Shown here piece after piece: positions 7,794-15,959 of a stretch of DNA of 44,034 bases (position 1 is its first letter; each line of letters starts with the position of its first letter). The position numbers were made by a program, and so were the translations under genes. Under the pieces are notes generated by a model that did no database searches, was not told where the DNA came from, and was given only the letters and a program-made list of their open reading frames with translations. The stretch is from an uncultured Muribaculaceae bacterium. Its GTDB lineage: Bacteria; Bacteroidota; Bacteroidia; Bacteroidales; Muribaculaceae. The stretch covers positions 1 to 44,034 of the forward strand of contig CANQRV010000019.1 of assembly GCA_947626355.1 (NCBI GenBank), read 5' to 3'.

Positions 7794-9569
7794 ATGCAGA
7801 TCGACTCTATTATCGCTCAGGGTGTGGCCGACGCCCTTGCCGCCCTTTACGGCGCCTCTGTCGCCCCCGACTCCATCGTGCCCCAGGCAACCAAGAAGGA
7901 ATTCGAAGGCAACGTCACTGTCGTGGTGTTTCCCTGGCTCAGGCTATCACGTAAAAGCCCCGAGGCTACCGCCACGGAAATCGGCGAATGGCTCCGCGCC
8001 AATGTCCCGGCCGTGGAGCGCTTCAATGTGGTGAAGGGCTTCCTCAACATCTCCGTCTCCCCGCAGTTCTGGGGCTCCCTGCTCGCCGGCATCGCCGCCG
8101 ACCCCTCGTTCGGCTTCCGCGCCCCGGCTCCCGACGCCCCCCTCGTGATGGTGGAGTATTCCTCCCCCAACACCAACAAGCCGCTCCATCTCGGGCACGT
8201 GCGCAACAACCTGCTCGGATACTCCCTCTCCCGGATCCTCGAGGCCAACGGCTACAGGGTGGTGAAGACAAATATCGTCAACGACCGCGGAATCCACATC
8301 TGCAAGTCGATGCTCGCATGGCGGAAATGGGGCGACGGCGTCACCCCGGCTTCCTCCGGCAAGAAGGGCGACCACCTCATCGGCGACTTCTACGTGCTCT
8401 TCGACCGCCGTTTCAAGGAGGAGGTGAAGAGACTCATGGAGCAGGGCCTCTCGGAAGACGAGGCAAAGGAGAAGTCGCCACTCATGGCCGAGGCCCGCGA
8501 CATGCTCCGCCGCTGGGAGCAGGGCGACCCCGAGGTCAGGGCCCTCTGGAAGATGATGAACGAATGGGTCTACGAGGGTTTCGACGAGACATACCGCCGC
8601 CTCGGAGTCTCGTTCGACAAGATATACTACGAGTCAGACACCTATCTCGAGGGGAAGGACCTTGTGCTCGCCGGCATCGAGAAGGGGATCATGTATCGCA
8701 GGGACGACGGGTCGGTCTGGGCCGACCTCACCGACGCCGGCCTCGACCATAAGCTCCTGCTGCGCTCCGACGGCACCAGCGTCTACATGACCCAGGACAT
8801 CGGCACAGCCAAGCTCCGCTATCAGGATTTCCCCATCGACAGGATGATATACGTGGTGGGCAACGAGCAGAACTATCACTTCCAGGTGCTCTCGCTGCTC
8901 CTCGACCGCCTCGGCTTCAAGTGGGGCAAGGACCTCGTGCATTTCTCCTACGGCATGGTGGAGCTCCCGGAGGGGAAGATGAAGTCGAGGGAGGGTACGG
9001 TGGTCGACGCCGACGACCTCATCGACACCATGACGGCCTCGGCCGCCGAGACCGCCGCCGACCGCTTCGCCGACATGACGCCCGAAGAGGCCGCCGGGGT
9101 CGCCCGCATGGTGGGCCTCGGAGCCCTCAAGTATTTCCTGCTGAAGGTCGACCCCAGGAAGAACATGCTCTTCAATCCCAAGGAATCGATTGATTTCAAC
9201 GGCAATACCGGCCCCTTCCTGCAATATACCTACGCCCGCATACGTTCTATAGAGAGAAAGGCCGCCGAGGCCGGCCTCCCCCAGGCCGCTCCGGCCCTCC
9301 CCGAGGAGAAGGAGTGCTCCCTCATAAGCCGTATCGCCGAGTTCCCCGATGTAGTGGCAGAGGCCGGACGCACCTACTCCCCGGCGCTCATCGCCAACTA
9401 CTGCTACGACCTCGCGAAGGAATACAACCAGTTCTACCACGACTACCCGGTGCTCCGCGAGCCCGACGGGTCGCGCAGGGCCCTCCGCCTGCTCATCTCC
9501 TCAGTCACGGCGCGCACGCTGCGCTCCGCGGCCTCCCTGCTCGGAATGGAGATGCCCGAGAGAATGTAG
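7794..9569 (+). CDS. argS: Arginyl-tRNA synthetase
   Basis: Protein of 591 aa, normal for ArgRS. It has the class I HIGH-type motif in the form HLGHVRNN near residue 131, preceded by VEYSSPNTNKPLHLG, which is diagnostic for ArgRS. A KMSKS-type loop reads KMKSREG near 395, and the anticodon-binding DALR domain at the C-terminus ends RTLRSAASLLGMEMPERM. The N-terminal Add-1 domain (about 1-90) is present. The enzyme charges tRNA-Arg with arginine using ATP in the cytoplasm. The start at 7794 gives the usual N-terminus (MQIDSIIAQGVADAL) and lies 30 nt after the -7 box. Confidence 0.97.
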   Translation: MQIDSIIAQGVADALAALYGASVAPDSIVPQATKKEFEGNVTVVVFPWLRLSRKSPEATATEIGEWLRANVPAVERFNVVKGFLNISVSPQFWGSLLAGIAADPSFGFRAPAPDAPLVMVEYSSPNTNKPLHLGHVRNNLLGYSLSRILEANGYRVVKTNIVNDRGIHICKSMLAWRKWGDGVTPASSGKKGDHLIGDFYVLFDRRFKEEVKRLMEQGLSEDEAKEKSPLMAEARDMLRRWEQGDPEVRALWKMMNEWVYEGFDETYRRLGVSFDKIYYESDTYLEGKDLVLAGIEKGIMYRRDDGSVWADLTDAGLDHKLLLRSDGTSVYMTQDIGTAKLRYQDFPIDRMIYVVGNEQNYHFQVLSLLLDRLGFKWGKDLVHFSYGMVELPEGKMKSREGTVVDADDLIDTMTASAAETAADRFADMTPEEAAGVARMVGLGALKYFLLKVDPRKNMLFNPKESIDFNGNTGPFLQYTYARIRSIERKAAEAGLPQAAPALPEEKECSLISRIAEFPDVVAEAGRTYSPALIANYCYDLAKEYNQFYHDYPVLREPDGSRRALRLLISSVTARTLRSAASLLGMEMPERM

Positions 9570-9621
9570 CGCCCCGACTGTCTTATTATATCTGATCTAT
9601 CAAATCAAAACACTTAAAGTT

Positions 9622-10341
9622 ATGGATTACAAATATCAACCCACCACTCCTCCCCCCTTCAACGGGGTCAGGACCGTCACCGAGCAGACCAACGCCGTGA
9701 TGAAGAGAGTCTACGTCCGCATGTTTGTGGGCCTGCTAATCTCCGCTTTCTGCGCCCTCGGCGTGGCAAGCAGCGTGTCGGCCATGCAGTTCTTCTTCGG
9801 CAACCAGCTTGTGTTCTGGGGCATGCTTATCGCAATGCTCGTCATGGCATGGGTGCTCCCGGCCAGGATGACCCGCATGTCGACCACGGCATGCTTCCTC
9901 CTCTTCTGCCTCTTCGCAGCTCTTATGGGATGCTGGCTCGCGCCGATATTCATCGTCTATAAGATAGGCACCATCGTCTACACATTCTTCATCGCAGCCG
10001 GCACTTTCGGCGCAATGTCCGTCTACGGATATTTCACCAAGACCGACCTCTCGAAGATGGGCAGCTACCTGATGATGGCCCTCTTCGGGCTGATCATCGC
10101 CTGCATCGTCAACATCTTCTGGGCCAACAGCACTATGGAATGGATCATCTCCATCGTCGGAGTCCTGATCTTCATCGGCCTCACCGCCTGGGACACCCAG
10201 AGCATCCGTCAGCTTGCCGCTGCAAATCTCGAGCCCTCGCTCGCCGACAAGCTCGCCACTATGGGGGCCCTCAACCTCTATCTCGACTTCATCAACCTCT
10301 TCCTCTTCCTGCTCCGCATCTTCGGCGGAAACCGCGACTGA
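9622..10341 (+). CDS. Bax inhibitor-1 / YccA family membrane protein
   Basis: Protein of 239 aa with seven hydrophobic segments after a cytoplasmic N-terminus of about 30 residues (TTPPPFNGVRTVTEQTNAVMKRVYVRMFVGLLI). The BI-1 family features are the YxxM/FVGLL entry to the first helix, the GxMSxYGYxTKxDLSxxG pattern (here FGAMSVYGYFTKTDLSKMG) and the C-terminal TAWDTQxIR segment followed by ALNLYLDFINLFLFLLRI. Bacterial members such as YetJ act as pH-sensitive calcium leak channels, and YccA modulates FtsH; the role in this organism is not shown. It lies 52 nt after argS and may share its transcript. Confidence 0.93.
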   Translation: MDYKYQPTTPPPFNGVRTVTEQTNAVMKRVYVRMFVGLLISAFCALGVASSVSAMQFFFGNQLVFWGMLIAMLVMAWVLPARMTRMSTTACFLLFCLFAALMGCWLAPIFIVYKIGTIVYTFFIAAGTFGAMSVYGYFTKTDLSKMGSYLMMALFGLIIACIVNIFWANSTMEWIISIVGVLIFIGLTAWDTQSIRQLAAANLEPSLADKLATMGALNLYLDFINLFLFLLRIFGGNRD

Positions 10342-10394
10342 CCCACTTCACGTCTGAATACCACTATTCATCAGATTTGTTAAGTAAATATGTC

Positions 10395-12761
10395 ATGAAA
10401 CTCAATTCCAACCTTTTAGTGATGGCACTGCTCGGCTCGGGCTGTGCCATCACTGTCTCTGCGGCACCCCTCACACCCGAGGAGGCGCTGGGTCGCGCCA
10501 TCGCCTCCGGCCCCTCGCGACTCGCCGCCGCAACTCCCGCCGCGTTCTCCCTCGGCGGCTCCTTCGGCGAGGAAGACGCCCCGGCCCTCTTCGTCTTCAA
10601 CTCCTCCGGCAGCGACTCGGGCTTTATCGTGGTGGCGGCCGACGACGCCGTGACCCCCCTGCTCGGATATGCCGACTCCGGCGACTTCTCACTCGCCGAC
10701 GCCTCCCCGGAGTTCCTCTGGTGGCTCGACGAGTACACCAGCCAGATCAACCGTCTCCGCGAGACCGATGCCCGGCAGGTGGCCGACTTCACGGAGCGTG
10801 AGCCCGTGGAGCCCCTCGTCAAGACCAAGTGGAACCAGGACGATCCCTACAACCGGCTTTGCCCGAAGATCGACGGGCAGCGCTCGTATGTGGGCTGCGT
10901 CGCCACCGCCGTGGCCCAGGTGGTCAACTACTTCCGCTGCCCGGCCGAGTATGGATACGGCCTGTATTCCTACACCTACCGCGGGACGGAATACTCTTTC
11001 GACTATGAGTACACTTCCTTCGACTGGGACAATATGGCCCTTCAGGTGCCTTTCGACCCGGAGGATTATCCCGGCTCGAGAACGGATATCAACAACGCTC
11101 TCGCCACCCTCTCCTACGCCTGCGGCGTCGGGGTCGACATGATGTATTCCCCCTACGGCAGCGGCGCACACTCCTTCCGCATCCCCAGGATGCTCGTGGA
11201 GCATTTCGGCTTCGACGCCGGCGCACGCTACCTCATGCGCGACTTCTACGGCTTCACCGAATGGAACGATATGATCTACAACGAGCTCGCCGAGGGGCGT
11301 CCCGTGCTCTACGCCGGCCAGAGCGACGGCGGAGGCCATGAGTTCGTCTGCGACGGCTACAGCTCCGACAACCTCTTCCACATCAACTGGGGATGGGGCG
11401 GCATGAGCGACGGCTATTTCCTCCTCGCCGTGCTCGACCCGGAGCAGCAGGGAGCCGGAGGCTCCGTCACCGGCAACGGATTCAACGCAAGCCAGGACGT
11501 GATCATCGGCCTGCAGCCCGCTAAGGAGGGCTCTTCCAGAGCCATACCACTGTTTGCCTACGGCTCGTTCACTCCCGTCTACGACGAGGAAGAAAGCCTC
11601 TGGGGCGTAACCTTCGACAACGGCGAGCAGGGGGCCTACCTCTTCGGAGTCAACGATATGAATCTCTGGTTCGGCCTCTGCGCGGAGGGGACTGACGGCG
11701 AGAGGCATTATTGCGCCGACGGCCCCGCCGAGGTGCCTGGAACGGGACACGGCACCAGCATCAAAGGCATAGGGGGCTATTATGTGGATATCGCTTCCAT
11801 GAACCTCCCGCAGGGAGCCTATACGGCTTATCCGGTGGTGCGCGAGGATGACGGCGACTGGCAGAAGATCCACATCCCGGCCGGAAAGGCCCGCTCGGTG
11901 GAGATGACGGTAGACGCCGACGGCAACATATCGTTCGCTCAGGGTGTGCCCGACGTAAGCAGCGAGCTTTCAGTCACCGATTTCGGCATGGGCTATCCCG
12001 ACTGCGAGGACTGTCCGCCGCTCTACAGCTTCAGCATAACCAATTCAGGAGAGCTCCCCTACGAAGGCGATATCCTCATGAATGTGGTGGAGCCGGCTAC
12101 CATGGAGACAGTCTCGGTATGCCGCTTCGGGGTGAATGTCGCCGTAGGCCAGACCGTTGACGAAAGTTTCGACTGGAACGCATGGGTGCCCGGCGGAGAG
12201 TATGTATTCTCGTTCACCCTTCCCGACGGCACTCCCGTCAGCGAGCCCTTTACCGGGCTCATAGAGACCATCTCCTATCCAGAGATCGTGGTAAGGAACA
12301 TGACCCTTCCCGAGAGCATGAGGAGCGACAGGCGCAACAGCCTGAAATGCGAGGTCGAGAACCTTTCCGCGACAGAATACTCCGGAAGCATCCTTCTCGA
12401 GGTGATCGATCCTGAATCAGGGGCCGTGCTTGAGAGGCGCCCCTACAACAACATCAGGGTCGGCTCCAACGCCACCATCAGCAAGACACTGCAGTGGCGC
12501 CCGTCGACCGTAGGCGAGGGCACTTATCTCATGGCGGTGCGCAACGACCGCGAACAGCTCATCTATGGCCCGGTGGAGATCACTCTCTCCGACGGCTCCG
12601 GCATCGAGGCGGTGGCCGAGGCTATCCCCGACAGCTTCGACGTCTATTCTGTCGACGGAGTGTGTCTGCGTCGAGGCGCCTCGCGCGACGACCTCCGCTC
12701 CCTCCGCAGCGGAATCTACATACTGCGTGCCGGCGAGGCCGCAGTCAGGATAAGGCTCTGA
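10395..12761 (+). CDS. Secreted C10 (streptopain-like) cysteine protease with T9SS sorting domain
   Basis: Protein of 788 aa. It has a signal peptide (MKLNSNLLVMALLGSGCAITVSA) and an inhibitory prodomain of the Spi/C10 type at about 24-130 (GFIVVAADDAVTPLLGYADSG ... WWLDEYTSQI). The peptidase domain carries the catalytic Cys168 in GCVATAVAQ and His315 in GGHEFVCDGY, with the following HINWGWGG. Ig-like or beta-rich segments fill about 390-730. The end matches a type IX secretion C-terminal domain (FDVYSVDGVCLRRG ... LRSGIYILRAGEAAVRIRL). SpeB, prevotellain (interpain) and B. fragilis Bfp proteases belong to this family and degrade host proteins. The product is probably secreted or surface-attached and self-activated. 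Start 10395 was preferred because the longer frame overlaps the preceding gene and lacks a signal peptide. Confidence 0.92.
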   Translation: MKLNSNLLVMALLGSGCAITVSAAPLTPEEALGRAIASGPSRLAAATPAAFSLGGSFGEEDAPALFVFNSSGSDSGFIVVAADDAVTPLLGYADSGDFSLADASPEFLWWLDEYTSQINRLRETDARQVADFTEREPVEPLVKTKWNQDDPYNRLCPKIDGQRSYVGCVATAVAQVVNYFRCPAEYGYGLYSYTYRGTEYSFDYEYTSFDWDNMALQVPFDPEDYPGSRTDINNALATLSYACGVGVDMMYSPYGSGAHSFRIPRMLVEHFGFDAGARYLMRDFYGFTEWNDMIYNELAEGRPVLYAGQSDGGGHEFVCDGYSSDNLFHINWGWGGMSDGYFLLAVLDPEQQGAGGSVTGNGFNASQDVIIGLQPAKEGSSRAIPLFAYGSFTPVYDEEESLWGVTFDNGEQGAYLFGVNDMNLWFGLCAEGTDGERHYCADGPAEVPGTGHGTSIKGIGGYYVDIASMNLPQGAYTAYPVVREDDGDWQKIHIPAGKARSVEMTVDADGNISFAQGVPDVSSELSVTDFGMGYPDCEDCPPLYSFSITNSGELPYEGDILMNVVEPATMETVSVCRFGVNVAVGQTVDESFDWNAWVPGGEYVFSFTLPDGTPVSEPFTGLIETISYPEIVVRNMTLPESMRSDRRNSLKCEVENLSATEYSGSILLEVIDPESGAVLERRPYNNIRVGSNATISKTLQWRPSTVGEGTYLMAVRNDREQLIYGPVEITLSDGSGIEAVAEAIPDSFDVYSVDGVCLRRGASRDDLRSLRSGIYILRAGEAAVRIRL

Positions 12762-12785
12762 TCATTTCCCGACGATTTCAATATC

Positions 12786-12819
12786 ACGTGGCCGCTGCAA
12801 GCCCTTGCAGCGGCCACGT
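12786..12819 (+). terminator. Perfect 15-bp hairpin after the C10 protease gene
   Basis: ACGTGGCCGCTGCAA (12786-12800), loop GCCC, TTGCAGCGGCCACGT (12805-12819). It is a very stable stem with a weak pyrimidine tail, placed 25 nt after the stop codon and before the gldE promoter, so it most likely ends the transcript. Confidence 0.7.
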
Positions 12820-12872
12820 CTGTGTTCCGGAGCCCGAAATGCCCTTTAAACCGCGCTTCATGGCCGTATTAT

Positions 12873-12903
12873 TTTGTCATTCCCCTCCGATTGATTATCT
12901 TTG
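12873..12903 (+). promoter_or_regulatory. Promoter of gldE
   Basis: TTTG at 12873-12876, a 19-bp spacer and TATCTTTG at 12896-12903. It matches the consensus and predicts transcription from about 12909, which rules out any GldE start upstream of that point. Confidence 0.75.
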
Positions 12904-12928
12904 CATTCCAAACCAATATCACGTAATT

Positions 12929-14308
12929 TTGGACACTGACCCTTTGCCGGCTTCCGATCCCGGCTTTTTATTGCTCTCTCTCCTCGCCGACGCCATGGCT
13001 TTCACTCCCCCTGCCAGCTGGACAGGATGGGCCTTTATCGTAGCCATTGCGTTCTGCTGCCTGCTTGTGTCGGCTTTCATATCCGGCAGCGAGATGGCGT
13101 ATTTCGGCCTTACGCCCGCACAGATCGACGACCTCCGCGAAGCCGAGGACTCGAGAAGCAAGACCGCCTTCTTCCTCATCAGCCACAGCGAGCGCCTGCT
13201 GGCCACAATCCTCATTGTCAACAACCTTGTCAACATCACAATGGTGGTGCTCCTGTCGACGGCCCTCAACCAGGTGGTGCGCTTCAACAGCCCCGTGCTC
13301 GACTTCCTCTTCCAGACCGTGCTCCTCACCTTCCTGCTGCTGCTCTTCGGCGAGATATTCCCGAAGCTCGTGGCGCGCGGACGCACTCTGTCGTGGGTGC
13401 TCTTCGCCGGCTCTCCGCTCACCTTCTTCTACAAGGCGTTCGGCCCGGTGGCCCGCGTGATGGTGAAAGGCACCAATCTCGTGACCCACGCGATATCGCG
13501 CAAGCGCGACAACATCTCCACCGACGAGCTCGAGAAGGCCCTCGAGATCTCCGACATCAAGGAGGGCCAGGAGAAAGAGATGCTCGAGGGCATTCTCCAG
13601 TTTGGAGAGAAGGAGGTCTGCGACATCATGATCTCGCGCGTCGACGTCACCGACATCGAGTATCACGCCACCTGGACCGAGGCCATGAACGTCATCATCA
13701 AGTCGGGATTCTCCAGGATTCCCGTCTACGACACTTCCCAGGACTCCATCCGCGGCATCCTATACAGCAAGGACCTCCTTCCCTATGTCGGAAAGGAGGA
13801 TGACTCCTTCCAATGGCAGAGCCTGCTGCGCGACGCCTATTTCGTGCCCGAGTCCAGGATGATCGACGACCTCCTTGAGGACTTCAGAAAGAAGAAGATA
13901 CACATCGCCATCGTCATCGACGAATATGGCGGCACCCGCGGCATCGTGACCCTCGAGGACATCATCGAGGAGATAGTGGGAGAGATCGACGATGAATACG
14001 ACACAGCCTCTACGGTGTGTCGCCGCATCGCCCCCGACACATATATCTTCGACGCCAAGATCCCCCTCGGCGATTTCTGCCATTGCACGGGCATCGAGGA
14101 GGAGCAGCTCGGCGACATCGGAGACGCCGAGACCCTCGCCGGCCTGCTGCTGGAGATCAAGGGCGACTTCCCGGCGCCGAAGGAGAAGCTCCGGAGAGGC
14201 CCCTGCCGGTTTGAGGTGCTCAATGTCGACCGCCACCGCATCACCCGCGTGAAGGTCAGGGTAGAGCCGGATATCATTGAAAAAGATAACACACACGATA
14301 ATGAATGA
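12929..14308 (+). CDS. gldE: GldE-like gliding-motility-associated transmembrane protein (CNNM/CorC family)
   Basis: Protein of 459 aa if started at TTG 12929, or 437 aa from ATG 12995. The order is: DUF21/CNNM membrane domain with about three to four helices (SAFISGSEMAYFGLTP is the family signature), two CBS domains (MISRVDVTDIEYHATW ... SRIPVYD ... IRGILYSKDLL; then IHIAIVIDEYGGTRGIVTLEDIIEEIVGEI) and a CorC/HlyC C-terminal domain. I prefer the TTG start because it gives an N-terminus MDTDPLPASDPGFLLLSLLADA resembling other GldE proteins (MD-E/D-P, then a hydrophobic stretch) and lies 26 nt after the -7 box. CNNM relatives bind or move Mg2+; GldE supports gliding/T9SS assembly in flavobacteria together with GldD, while non-gliding Bacteroidales keep it. 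It overlaps the next gene by 8 nt. Confidence 0.85.
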   Translation: MDTDPLPASDPGFLLLSLLADAMAFTPPASWTGWAFIVAIAFCCLLVSAFISGSEMAYFGLTPAQIDDLREAEDSRSKTAFFLISHSERLLATILIVNNLVNITMVVLLSTALNQVVRFNSPVLDFLFQTVLLTFLLLLFGEIFPKLVARGRTLSWVLFAGSPLTFFYKAFGPVARVMVKGTNLVTHAISRKRDNISTDELEKALEISDIKEGQEKEMLEGILQFGEKEVCDIMISRVDVTDIEYHATWTEAMNVIIKSGFSRIPVYDTSQDSIRGILYSKDLLPYVGKEDDSFQWQSLLRDAYFVPESRMIDDLLEDFRKKKIHIAIVIDEYGGTRGIVTLEDIIEEIVGEIDDEYDTASTVCRRIAPDTYIFDAKIPLGDFCHCTGIEEEQLGDIGDAETLAGLLLEIKGDFPAPKEKLRRGPCRFEVLNVDRHRITRVKVRVEPDIIEKDNTHDNE

Positions 14309-14990
14309 TGATTTCATTTACTGGCGCCATCCCACCCCTCCCGGCATCAAGGTGGAGGAGGTGAGCGGCTGCGCTTCCCGCTCCGGGCGCGTATGGCGCG
14401 AGATGGCCATGCAGATCTATTGCGAGAACGGCCGCGACGGATACCGGGAGGTGGGCCATTTCGACTCCGGAGCTCCCTTCGTGTCAGGCTCCGAGGCACG
14501 TATTTCCGTCACTCATACCGACGGACTGCTCTGTGTGGCCACCCTTCCTCCGACGCCCGAGGTGCGCCTCGGCGGGTTCAGCGAGCGCGCCGCAATGGGC
14601 ATCGACGCCGAGCGCCTCGACCGCGAGAAGGTGCTACGTGTGCGCGAGCGTTTCCTTTCGCCCGATGAGCTGGAGCTTGTGGCCGCCGACGATGTCGCCG
14701 CCAATGTGCTTGCATGGACTGCCAAGGAGGCACTCTACAAGGCCGTCCTCACTCCCGGGCTCGATTTCCGCTCGCAGATCATCATCGACTCCCTGCCGGA
14801 GATCCACGACAATCCCGCCCTTCCCTCTGCTCCGCGCCCTGTGTATGGAAGTGCCCGCATCGTCATGCCGTCAGGCGAGGTTGTCGCTATGCGGCTCTAT
14901 TCCTACCGCAGCGACGATTGCGTGGTCACTGTAGCTTTCTCTCCCCGCTGCGCCCGCTTCGGAAGGCAGGCGGATGTTAATGATTGTTAA
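14301..14990 (+). CDS. 4'-phosphopantetheinyl transferase superfamily protein
   Basis: Protein of 229 aa. It carries the Sfp-type signature in two parts: MGIDAERLD (Mg2+-binding Asp and Glu) near residue 100 and WTAKEALYKA near 140. This group moves phosphopantetheine from CoA to a serine of acyl or peptidyl carrier proteins. The start at 14301 overlaps the stop of gldE (ATGAATGA), pointing to translational coupling. A start 8 codons earlier is possible but lies deeper in gldE. No carrier protein or synthase gene lies nearby, so the acceptor may be the general fatty-acid ACP. The 3' end runs straight into the decayed radical SAM gene. Confidence 0.88.
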   Translation: MNDDFIYWRHPTPPGIKVEEVSGCASRSGRVWREMAMQIYCENGRDGYREVGHFDSGAPFVSGSEARISVTHTDGLLCVATLPPTPEVRLGGFSERAAMGIDAERLDREKVLRVRERFLSPDELELVAADDVAANVLAWTAKEALYKAVLTPGLDFRSQIIIDSLPEIHDNPALPSAPRPVYGSARIVMPSGEVVAMRLYSYRSDDCVVTVAFSPRCARFGRQADVNDC

Positions 14991-15937
14991 TCCGGCTTTG
15001 ATTCACGGGGCAGGCGATTCTTCAACCGTCCCGGAGCCGCTGATGGCGGGCGGCCGATTTCCTCGCCGCCCTCGACAGGCTCCTACCGCACGTCGACCGT
15101 CATAAGCTCAACATCGTAATCACGGGTGGCGAGCCGCTCATGCGTCCCGACCTCGAGGAGGTCGGACTGGAGCTTTACCGGCGCGAACTCCCCTGGGGAA
15201 TCGTCACCAACGGCTTCGCCCTCACTCCGGAGAGGCTCATGTCGCTGCGCAAGGCCGGGCTCCACAACATCACGGTGAGCCTCGACGGCACCTGCGACGT
15301 CCACAACTGGATGCGCTGTAATCCACGCTCATTCGAGAAGGCTTACGCCGCGATAAAGATGCTGGCCGCCGTGCCGGGCCTTAACTTCGACGTGGTCTCA
15401 TGCGTCAACCGACGCTCGCTCGCCGAGCTCGACGCCATAAAGGAGCTCCTGATCGCCGCCGGCGTGAAGCGCTGGCGCCTATTCACCATCTTTCCGGCCG
15501 GACGGGCCGCGGCCTATCCCGAATTCAACCTTACGGCCGGGGAGATCGACTCTCTCATGCGGTTCATCGTGCGTACCCGCAAGGAGGGACGCATCACGCC
15601 CTCCTTCTGCTGCGAGGGTTTCCTCGAGGGCTACGAGGGGCTGGTGAGAGACGGGTTCTACAGATGCACGGCCGGCGTCACCACTGCTTCCGTACTGCTC
15701 GACGGCTCGATAGCCGCATGCCCCAGCATCCGCGCCGACTATTCGCAGGGCAACATCTACCGCGACGACATCTGGGATGTATGGCAGTCGGGATACCGGA
15801 AATACCGCGACCGGAGCTGGATGCGCACCGGGGTCTGTGGCTCATGCCGCAACTGGCGCTACTGCGAGGGCAACGGCATGCACCTGCGCAATGCCGACGG
15901 CTCTCTCATGCACTGCATCGCCAAGGTGGACAAGTAG
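14980..15937 (+). pseudogene. Decayed radical SAM/SPASM protein (TIGR04133-like), frameshifted and lacking cluster cysteines
   Basis: The intact part, in the frame of ATG 15140, covers most of a radical SAM barrel and a C-terminal SPASM region (CTAGVTTASVLLDGSIAACPS ... GVCGSCRNWRYCEGNG). The barrel's GGEP motif (ITGGEPLMRPDL) is encoded directly upstream of 15140 in the same frame, so the first usable ATG cuts through it. That frame stays open back to a TGA at 15041. The sequence before it continues in another frame (GDSSTVPEPLMA, 15013-15048), and removing one G from the GGG at 15048-15050 restores LMAAADFLAALDRL. Further upstream the expected CNLxCxHC reads VNPALIHG, with none of the three cluster-binding cysteines. 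The gene therefore cannot make a working radical SAM enzyme as it stands. A sequencing or assembly error explains the frameshift but not the cysteines. Confidence 0.7.
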
Positions 15938-15959
15938 GAGGAATGACACTGCGGGACGC

